Shown here: in pieces, positions 1-7,791 of the stretch
Layout: each line of letters opens with the position of its first letter
Position numbering within the stretch: position 1 is the first letter of the stretch
DNA from: Alphaproteobacteria bacterium
GTDB taxonomy: Bacteria; Pseudomonadota; Alphaproteobacteria; ATCC43930; CGMCC-115725
Assembly: GCA_019237175.1 (NCBI GenBank)
Contig: JAFAHP010000114.1
Location: 1 to 7,791 of the forward strand
DNA length: 7,791 nt
Direction: 5' to 3'
The notes under the pieces: model-generated
What the model was told of the DNA's origin: nothing
Database searches by the model: none
Seen by the model: the letters and a program-made list of their open reading frames with translations, nothing else
Made by a program: the position numbers and the translations under genes

Positions 1-146
1 GCACCGAAATGGTCATGCCCGGCGACAACATCTCGATGGAGATCGAATTGATCGCCCCCATCGCCATGGACGAGGGCCTGCGCTTTGCCATCCGCGAGGG
101 CGGTCGCACCGTCGGCGCCGGCGTGGTCGCCAAAATCATCAAATAA
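1..146 (+). CDS. tuf: Elongation factor Tu, C-terminal end (5' truncated by window)
   Basis: Frame 3 reads 47 codons to a TAA at 144-146 and gives the end of EF-Tu domain III, including PGDNISMEIELIAPIAMDEG and REGGRTVGAGVVAKIIK, one of the most conserved tails in bacteria. EF-Tu is the cytoplasmic GTPase that brings aminoacyl-tRNA to the ribosomal A site; the GTP-binding domain lies upstream of the window. Many proteobacteria carry two near-identical tuf copies, one in the str operon after fusA and one beside tRNA-Trp and secE. The downstream neighbours make this the second type of locus (often called tufB), but the visible tail cannot distinguish the copies. A small hairpin begins inside the stop codon. 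Confidence 0.97.
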   Translation, partial: TEMVMPGDNISMEIELIAPIAMDEGLRFAIREGGRTVGAGVVAKIIK

Positions 147-164
147 CTCTGTGTAAGCAGAGTT
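145..164 (+). other. Small hairpin overlapping the tuf stop codon
   Basis: AACTCTG (145-151) and CAGAGTT (158-164) are perfect inverted repeats, giving a 7-bp stem with a 6-base loop. The 5' arm includes the last two bases of the tuf TAA. No T-run follows, so it is not a standard intrinsic terminator. It could protect the tuf mRNA 3' end after the downstream tRNA is cut out, or give weak pausing. The structure is seen in the sequence; the role is inferred. Confidence 0.4.
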
Positions 165-240
165 CATCCCTGGCCCCCGGCGGCCGGCGCTTGCGGACCG
201 TCCCGCGGGTGATTCGGGGAAGCGTCGAAATGAGCCGCTT

Positions 241-316
241 AGGAGTGTAGCTCAATTGGTAGAGCACCGGTCTCCAAAACCGGGGGTTGGGGGTTCGAGC
301 CCCTCCACTCCTGCCA
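241..316 (+). tRNA. trpT: tRNA-Trp (anticodon CCA)
   Basis: A full 76-base cloverleaf can be folded by hand. The acceptor stem AGGAGTG (241-247) pairs with CACTCCT (306-312). The D arm has GCTC (250-253) with GAGC (262-265). The anticodon stem CCGGT (267-271) pairs with ACCGG (279-283), and the loop CTCCAAA (272-278) holds anticodon CCA at 274-276, which reads UGG. A 5-base variable loop follows, then a T arm of GGGGG (289-293), loop TTCGAGC and CCCTC (301-305) with one G-U pair. G313 is the discriminator and CCA (314-316) is encoded. It lies 94 bases after tuf and 93 bases before secE. I see no convincing promoter directly upstream, so it is probably cut from a tuf transcript by RNase P and 3' processing enzymes. 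Confidence 0.98.
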
Positions 317-339
317 CCGCGTGCGACGCCGCGCCGGTG

Positions 340-370
340 CTGGATTACGGTCGAAAAACCCTTATATCAT
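340..370 (+). promoter_or_regulatory. Weak candidate promoter for secE-nusG
   Basis: The tRNA-secE spacer (317-409) becomes AT-richer from about 351. TTATAT at 362-367 is a plausible -10-like element about 43 bases before the secE start codon. The best -35 position 16 bases upstream (CTGGAT, 340-345) matches TTGACA poorly. The -10-like bases sit in the loop of a possible small stem, AAACC (356-360) with GGTTT (371-375). A second AT-rich stem, TCTATT (381-386) with AATAGA (395-400), lies just before the start codon. Readthrough from tuf is an equally good explanation for secE expression. Confidence 0.17.
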
Positions 371-409
371 GGTTTGTGCGTCTATTTTTCCTCGAATAGA
401 AAAGTAGTC

Positions 410-607
410 ATGGCGAAAACCAGTCCGGTCAAATTTTTCACAGAAGTGCGGCAGGAAGTGTCGCGCGTCACTTGGCCAACCCGCAAGGAAACCTTCACCA
501 CTACGGCTATGGTGTTTGTGATGGTGTTCATTGCGGCAGGCTTTTTTTTCCTTGTGGATCAGGTGTGCTCGGCCGGGGTGCGGGTGATCTTTGGTCTCGG
601 GAGTTGA
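410..607 (+). CDS. secE: Preprotein translocase subunit SecE
   Basis: This 65-residue protein is the small essential SecE subunit of the SecYEG channel in the inner membrane; SecE clamps the two halves of SecY. The conserved amphipathic stretch EVRQEVSRVTWPTRKE is at residues 12-27, including the family TWP-(T/S)-R-K motif. One hydrophobic helix follows at about 32-50 (MVFVMVFIAAGFFFLV). The length is normal for the single-helix SecE of alphaproteobacteria and most other bacteria. The ATG at 410 is chosen because MAKTSPVKFF matches family N-termini; the frame is open further upstream, but that part runs back into the tRNA and looks unrelated. The ribosome-binding site is weak (only an A/G-rich GAAAAG at 399-404). 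nusG starts 13 bases after the stop, the usual pairing. Confidence 0.95.
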   Translation: MAKTSPVKFFTEVRQEVSRVTWPTRKETFTTTAMVFVMVFIAAGFFFLVDQVCSAGVRVIFGLGS

Positions 608-620
608 CGGGGTCAAAGCA

Positions 621-1151
621 ATGACAAGCCGCTGGTATGTGATCCATGTCTATTCGGGCTTTGAGAAAAAAGTCGCAACCTCGATCCATGAACAGGCCGA
701 GCAAAAGGGCCTGGCGGACAAATTCGACCAAATCCTCGTACCGACGGAAGAGATAGTCGAGATCAAACGCGGCGCAAAGGTCAGTTCGGAGCGCAAATTT
801 TTTCCGGGCTATGTCCTCATCAAGATGGACATGAGCGATGAGACTTGGCACCTCGTCAAGAACACAGCCAAAGTGACGGGATTTCTCGGCGGCCGCGGTC
901 GCCCGTCGCCCATCAGCGATCACGAGGCGGCGCGGATTATCCATCAGGTTCAAGAGGGGATCGAACGGCCGAAACCGTCGATCACCTTCGAGGTGGGCGA
1001 GCAGGTCAGGGTGTGCGACGGGCCGTTCACCTCGTTCAACGGGCTTGTCGAGGAGGTCGATGAGGAAAAGGCAAGGCTCAAAGTCGCGGTTTCGATTTTT
1101 GGGCGCGCCACTCCCGTCGAGCTCGAATACTCCCAGGTGGAGAAGGTTTGA
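621..1151 (+). CDS. nusG: Transcription termination/antitermination factor NusG
   Basis: NusG binds the RNA polymerase clamp through its N-terminal domain and contacts Rho or ribosomal protein S10 through its C-terminal KOW domain. The protein has 176 residues, a normal length. The NGN domain opens with RWYVIHVYSGFEKKV (residues 4-18) and contains the hallmark RKFFPGYVLIKM (58-69) and VTGFLGGRGRPSPI (85-98). The KOW domain begins near 124 with FEVGEQVRVCDGPF and ends EYSQVEKV. The ATG at 621 is preferred because the RWYV motif then lies at the usual position; an in-frame ATG at 591 would overlap secE and add an unrelated ten-residue leader. A GGGG at 609-612 may serve as ribosome-binding site. 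It is probably cotranscribed with secE and the ribosomal protein genes downstream. Confidence 0.97.
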   Translation: MTSRWYVIHVYSGFEKKVATSIHEQAEQKGLADKFDQILVPTEEIVEIKRGAKVSSERKFFPGYVLIKMDMSDETWHLVKNTAKVTGFLGGRGRPSPISDHEAARIIHQVQEGIERPKPSITFEVGEQVRVCDGPFTSFNGLVEEVDEEKARLKVAVSIFGRATPVELEYSQVEKV

Positions 1152-1207
1152 TTTCAGGCTTTACGCGAGGTTGAAAACGCGCGGCAGTCAATAGCGAAAG
1201 ATCAGCA

Positions 1208-1639
1208 ATGGCAAAAAAAGTCGTCGGCATCATCAAATTGCAGGTCCCGGCCGGGAAGGCGAATCCGTCACCGCCGATCGGCCCGGCGCTCGGTCAACGC
1301 GGGCTCAACATCATGGAGTTCTGCAAGGCGTTTAACGCCGCAACGCAGGGGCTCGAGCCGGGCATGCCGATCCCGGTGGTGATCACGGCCTATGGCGACC
1401 GCTCCTTCACCTTTGCGACAAAGACCCCGCCGAACGCGTATTTCCTAAAAAAAGCGGCTGGTATCGAGAAGGGCTCGCAAACGACCGGCAAGGGTAGCAC
1501 CGTCGGTCGGATCACGATGGCGCAAATCCGCGAGATCGCGGAAAAGAAGATGCCGGATCTTAATGCCAAGGACATTGATGGCGCTTGCCGCATGCTGGTC
1601 GGCTCGGCGCGCTCGATGGGGCTCGACGTGGTGGAGTGA
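1208..1639 (+). CDS. rplK: 50S ribosomal protein L11
   Basis: L11 binds the GTPase-associated region of 23S rRNA at the base of the L7/L12 stalk and is needed for the RelA stringent response. At 143 residues it is full length. The N-terminal domain carries the proline-rich PPIGPALGQRGLNIMEFCKAFN (22-43), the thiostrepton-contact and factor-facing region. The rRNA-binding C-terminal domain carries TKTPPNAYFL (71-80), GKGSTVGRIT (94-103) and the conserved GSARSMGLDVVE end. The start MAKKVVGIIKLQVPAGKANP is standard. The 56-base gap after nusG could hold an L1-binding leader, since L1 represses this pair in E. coli, but I see only a weak 4-bp CGCG pairing (1164-1167 with 1178-1181) and claim no site. 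rplA follows 5 bases after the stop. Confidence 0.98.
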   Translation: MAKKVVGIIKLQVPAGKANPSPPIGPALGQRGLNIMEFCKAFNAATQGLEPGMPIPVVITAYGDRSFTFATKTPPNAYFLKKAAGIEKGSQTTGKGSTVGRITMAQIREIAEKKMPDLNAKDIDGACRMLVGSARSMGLDVVE

Positions 1640-1644
1640 CAACG

Positions 1645-2352
1645 ATGGCGAAAATCGGCAAGCGGTTGAAAAAGGCTTATGAAGGGATCGATCCGCTGAA
1701 GGCGCATCGGCTCGACGAGGCGGTAAAACTGATCAAGTCGCGCGCCACTGCGAAATTCGACGAGACGGTTGAGGTGTCGATGAACCTCAATATCGACCCG
1801 CGCAAACAAGATCAGAATTTGCGCGGCACGGTGATATTGCCCCACGGCACAGGCAAGGCGGTGCGGGTCGCAGTCTTCGCACGCGGCGACAAAGCCAAGG
1901 AGGCGGAGGCGGCCGGTGCCGATGTGGTCGGCGCCGAGGATCTCGCCGAGAAGGTTCAGGCGGGCGAGATCAATTTTGATCGCGCGATCGCCACCCCGGA
2001 TCTGATGGCGCTGGTCGGGCGATTGGGCAAGATCCTCGGTCCGCGAGGGCTGATGCCCAACCCGCGGTTAGGCACCGTGACGCAGAATGTCAGCGAGGCG
2101 GTGAGCGATGCGAAAGGCGGCCAGGTCGAGTTTCGCGCCGAAAAGGCAGGGCTTGTTCACGCCGGCGTCGGCAAAGCAAGCTTTACCGAAGAGGCGCTTG
2201 CGGATAATGTGCGCGCCTTTGTCGGCGCCATCACCCGCAACAAGCCGAGCGGTGTCCGCGGCACCTACATCAAGAAGGTGAGCCTGAGTTCGACAATGGG
2301 GCCGGGCGTCAAGCTTGAACTGTCGGATTTGGCTGAGGAAGCGAGGGCATAG
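1645..2352 (+). CDS. rplA: 50S ribosomal protein L1
   Basis: L1 forms the mobile L1 stalk, which moves deacylated tRNA out of the E site, and in E. coli represses translation of its own rplK-rplA mRNA. From the ATG at 1645 the protein has 235 residues, typical for the family. The N-terminus MAKIGKRLKKAYEGID is standard. FDETVEVSMNLNIDPRK (38-54) is the usual domain I segment, and the L1 signature LGKILGPRGLMPNPRLGTV is at 127-145. Domain I closes with YIKKVSLSSTMGPGVKLE (208-225). An open frame extends upstream to 1585, but those 20 residues overlap rplK and are not L1-like. A GGAG at 1632-1635, inside the rplK 3' end and 9 bases before the ATG, supports this start and suggests translational coupling. 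Confidence 0.97.
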   Translation: MAKIGKRLKKAYEGIDPLKAHRLDEAVKLIKSRATAKFDETVEVSMNLNIDPRKQDQNLRGTVILPHGTGKAVRVAVFARGDKAKEAEAAGADVVGAEDLAEKVQAGEINFDRAIATPDLMALVGRLGKILGPRGLMPNPRLGTVTQNVSEAVSDAKGGQVEFRAEKAGLVHAGVGKASFTEEALADNVRAFVGAITRNKPSGVRGTYIKKVSLSSTMGPGVKLELSDLAEEARA

Positions 2353-2372
2353 CGGCTGCCGTCGCGGGAAAA

Positions 2373-2446
2373 GTCGGCGCGCACAGTCGGTCGGTTGGAC
2401 GCATTATCTCCGCCGACAGAGGATTGAAGAGGTTTCGGAGAACGCA
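2373..2446 (+). promoter_or_regulatory. Candidate L10 autoregulatory leader before rplJ
   Basis: The 94-base rplA-rplJ spacer can fold two competing ways. Stem A pairs GTCGGCG (2373-2379) with CGCCGAC (2411-2417), 7 perfect pairs closing a 31-base loop. Stem B pairs TCTCCG (2407-2412) with CGGAGA (2436-2441), 6 perfect pairs that bury the rplJ Shine-Dalgarno GGAG (2437-2440). They share bases 2411-2412, so they cannot both form fully. In E. coli and several other bacteria, the L10-L7/L12 complex binds the leader before rplJ and represses translation, so a switch here is plausible. The pairings are seen; L10 binding is inferred from position, and I could not confirm the known L10-leader consensus by eye. 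Confidence 0.45.
2437..2440 (+). promoter_or_regulatory. rplJ ribosome-binding site (decides GTG start)
   Basis: GGAG lies 6 bases before the GTG at 2447, ideal spacing. It is the strongest such signal near the L10 N-terminus and identifies the GTG as the start, although the frame is open back to 2315. The same bases can be paired in stem B of the leader. Confidence 0.75.
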
Positions 2447-2968
2447 GTGGACCGAGGACAAAAACAACAGCTGATTGAGACGCTGCAACGCGACCTCGCC
2501 GACACAGCTTGCGTCGTTGTTACGCATCAGTCGGGTATGACGGTTGCCGAGGCGACGCAGCTGCGCCGCCAAATGCGAGCCGCCGGCGCGCGCTTTCGCG
2601 TGACCAAAAACCGGCTGACCAAGCGCGCCCTCGACGGAACGCCGTTTCAGGGTCTGTCGCCGCTGTTCACCGGCCCGACCGCGATCGCGTTTTCCCGCGA
2701 CCCCGTGGCGGCGGCCAAGGTCGCGGTCGAATACGCCAATCGCAATGACAAGCTGACAATCGTCGGTGGAGGCCTTGTCGGCGAAGTCTTGAGCGAGGCC
2801 GGGGTCAAGGAGCTGGCCAGCCTGCCGTCGCTCGACGAGTTGCGCGGCAAGTTGATCGGCGTACTGGTGGCGCCGGCAACGCGGATTGCTGGCGTCTTGC
2901 AAGCGCCCGGCGGGCAGCTCGCGCGGGTTCTGGCGGCGCATGCCGAAGCCGCGAGCGCGCCGGGATAG
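2447..2968 (+). CDS. rplJ: 50S ribosomal protein L10 (GTG start)
   Basis: L10 anchors the L7/L12 dimers to 23S rRNA beside L11 and forms the stalk base. From the GTG the protein has 173 residues, within the normal range. The N-terminal segment MDRGQKQQLIETLQRDLAD (GTG read as Met) matches the family. The conserved RVTKNRL is at 51-57 and FTGPTAIAFS at 74-83. The C-terminal part LPSLDELRGKLIGVLVAPA (126-144) leads into the long helix (about 145-170) that carries L7/L12 dimers. No in-frame ATG lies between the GTG and Met31, and starting there would remove the conserved N-terminus. A longer open frame upstream overlaps the end of rplA and is not L10-like. Translation is probably controlled through the leader. 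rplL follows after 57 bases. Confidence 0.96.
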   Translation: MDRGQKQQLIETLQRDLADTACVVVTHQSGMTVAEATQLRRQMRAAGARFRVTKNRLTKRALDGTPFQGLSPLFTGPTAIAFSRDPVAAAKVAVEYANRNDKLTIVGGGLVGEVLSEAGVKELASLPSLDELRGKLIGVLVAPATRIAGVLQAPGGQLARVLAAHAEAASAPG

Positions 2969-3025
2969 CCGGACAGCCCGTTGAATCGTCGTGGTTCAGT
3001 CTAGTCTCGTTATCAGGAGCTGAAA

Positions 3026-3403
3026 ATGCCGGATCTGGCAAGTTTGGTAGATCAACTCTCGGCCTTGAGCGTGCTCGAAGCAGCTCAGCTGTCGAAAATG
3101 CTCGAAGAAAAATGGGGCGTTTCAGCGGCGGCGCCGGTCGCAGTAGCGGCGCCGAGTGCCGCCGCACCGGCCGCGGAGGCGGCCCAGGAACAGACCGAGT
3201 TCGATGTGATCTTGGCTGCGATTGGCGAGAAAAAGATCAATGTAATCAAGGAAGTAAGGGCAATCACCAGTCTCGGATTGAAGGAGGCGAAGGATCTCGT
3301 CGAAGCAGCGCCAAAAACTGTTAAGGAAGGCGTCAACAAGGAAGAGGCAGAAAAGATAAAAAAGCAGCTTGAAGATGCCGGTGCGACGGTCGAGATAAAA
3401 TAG
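3026..3403 (+). CDS. rplL: 50S ribosomal protein L7/L12
   Basis: L7/L12 is the multicopy stalk protein that recruits and activates translational GTPases such as EF-Tu and EF-G. The protein has 125 residues and the classic three-part build. The N-terminal dimerisation domain is residues 1-31 (LVDQLSALSVLEAAQLSKML). The flexible Ala/Pro-rich hinge spans about 32-54. The C-terminal factor-binding domain covers about 56-125 with EFDVIL (58-63), KINVIKEVR (70-78), GLKEAKDLV (84-92) and the end GATVEIK. A strong AGGAG at 3015-3019 lies 6 bases before the ATG, in keeping with the high synthesis this protein needs. Its C-terminal codons are richer in AAA and GAA than those of its neighbours, which reflects the Lys/Glu content of the family and does not suggest transfer. 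Confidence 0.98.
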   Translation: MPDLASLVDQLSALSVLEAAQLSKMLEEKWGVSAAAPVAVAAPSAAAPAAEAAQEQTEFDVILAAIGEKKINVIKEVRAITSLGLKEAKDLVEAAPKTVKEGVNKEEAEKIKKQLEDAGATVEIK

Positions 3404-3427
3404 GTCTGAAACGAGCTTTTTGCGAAC

Positions 3428-3458
3428 GGCGGTCGACGTTCGACGCGATCGAACCGCC
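3428..3458 (+). other. Intergenic hairpin, possible mRNA processing site
   Basis: GGCGGT (3428-3433) pairs with ACCGCC (3453-3458), and the stem continues as CGA (3434-3436) with TCG (3449-3451) past a single bulged A at 3452, giving 9 pairs around a 12-base loop. An alternative local fold is GTCGA/TCGAC at 3432-3444. No T-run follows. It may mark a cleavage site or protect the rplL message. The pairing is direct; the role is inferred. Confidence 0.4.
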
Positions 3459-3470
3459 ATACCGAGATCG

Positions 3471-3509
3471 CAAAACCGGGGCGCGGGCTGCCGCGCACGC
3501 CGGGTTTTG
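3471..3509 (+). terminator. Candidate partial terminator (attenuator) between rplL and rpoB
   Basis: An outer stem CAAAACC (3471-3477) with GGTTTTG (3503-3509) gives 7 perfect pairs. Past a G-G mismatch, GG (3479-3480) pairs with CC (3500-3501). After a 3-base bulge (3497-3499) an inner stem GCGCGG (3481-3486) pairs with CCGCGC (3491-3496) around the loop GCTG. The 3' arm ends in TTTT, but these Ts are themselves paired with the upstream AAAA and are followed by GTCG, so termination should be incomplete. An attenuator here would let rplL outnumber rpoB, as in E. coli. Full termination is unlikely, because rpoB has no obvious promoter of its own. Confidence 0.5.
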
Positions 3510-3673
3510 TCGTCTCAGAGGGGGGATGCGCCGGTGGGCTGCCGAGCCAGCAAACCGGTTTGGCGATCGACACCACAGCGCCCTGCTGCCCGGCACAAGG
3601 GTCGAGGCTAGCGCAATCGCTGCGGATCGGTGCCCGGCAAAAGCGAGATCGGGTCCGCCCGCGGGCCGTAGTG

Positions 3674-3678
3674 AGGAG
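3674..3678 (+). promoter_or_regulatory. rpoB ribosome-binding site (decides between two ATGs)
   Basis: AGGAG is followed by tandem in-frame ATGs at 3680 and 3683. Only 1 base separates it from the first and 4 from the second, so the second fits better and gives the MA- N-terminus usual for this protein. Confidence 0.7.
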
Positions 3679-3682
3679 CATG

Positions 3683-7791
<4,109 letters not shown>

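Larger units (their letters stand above)
3404..3682 (+). other. rplL-rpoB intergenic region, structured, no gene seen
   Basis: This 279-base gap holds no credible gene. The first 110 bases carry two good hairpins, annotated separately (3428-3458 and 3471-3509). A weaker one may form at 3531-3558: CCGGT with ACCGG, enclosing GGCT (3537-3540) with AGCC (3545-3548). Further on there is an imperfect direct repeat, TGCCCGGCACAAG at 3587-3599 and TGCCCGGCAAAAG at 3631-3643 (12 of 13 identical), and a 10-base palindrome GCCCGCGGGC at 3657-3666. I see no convincing promoter for rpoB. The arrangement resembles the E. coli rplL-rpoB spacer, which combines partial termination with RNase III cutting. Confidence 0.6.

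Noticed and set aside
202..209. Palindrome CCCGCGGG between tuf and tRNA-Trp
   Set aside because: Eight-base GC palindromes are common by chance in this composition (another, within GCCCGCGGGC, is at 3657-3666). There is no T-run or other support.
1152..1207. Possible L1-binding leader before rplK
   Set aside because: L1 regulation is known in E. coli, but only a weak 4-bp CGCG pairing is visible and no rRNA-like L1 motif could be recognised.
2315..2446. N-terminal extension of L10 to an upstream ATG
   Set aside because: It would overlap the end of rplA by 38 bases and add 44 residues unlike any L10. The GTG at 2447 has an ideal Shine-Dalgarno.
2309..2941. 210-codon open frame on the - strand opposite rplJ
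   Set aside because: It is a shadow of rplJ and its leader, with no family resemblance.
3420..3611. 63-codon + strand open frame in the rplL-rpoB gap
   Set aside because: It is very Arg-rich, has no clear ribosome-binding site and runs through both hairpins. It is better explained as structured untranslated RNA.

Overview
This window is a core housekeeping block from a high-GC bacterium, almost certainly an alphaproteobacterium. Three things point there: the gene order tuf - tRNA-Trp - secE - nusG - rplK - rplA - rplJ - rplL - rpoB; a short single-helix SecE of 65 residues (E. coli SecE is much longer, with extra helices); and an RpoB of about 1390 residues with alphaproteobacterial-type sequence. 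I cannot place it below class level; a Rhodospirillales-like lineage is a guess from general resemblance. All genes lie on the + strand.

Layout. Bases 1-146 are the 3' end of tuf (EF-Tu). A 94-base spacer follows, starting with a small hairpin that includes part of the tuf stop codon, and then tRNA-Trp (anticodon CCA, with encoded 3' CCA). After a short AT-richer leader come secE and nusG, 13 bases apart, then rplK and rplA, 5 bases apart. A 94-base leader precedes rplJ, which starts with GTG. The leader can form two mutually exclusive stems, one of which covers the rplJ Shine-Dalgarno sequence; this fits the known autoregulation by L10. rplL follows after 57 bases. The 279-base rplL-rpoB gap holds two strong hairpins, the second ending in TTTT, at the place where E. 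coli has a partial attenuator and an RNase III site. rpoB then runs open to the window end, with 1369 complete codons and probably about 20 missing at its C-terminus.

The genes serve linked machines: EF-Tu delivers aminoacyl-tRNA, SecE belongs to the protein translocon, NusG couples RNA polymerase to the ribosome or to Rho, L11/L1/L10/L7-L12 form the ribosomal stalks and the factor-binding region, and RpoB is the beta subunit of RNA polymerase. L7/L12 is needed in several copies per ribosome and RpoB in fewer, so a partial terminator between them makes sense.

I found no mobile element, CRISPR array, phage gene, defence system or other accessory module. The points worth a second look are the untranslated regulatory segments, not new genes.
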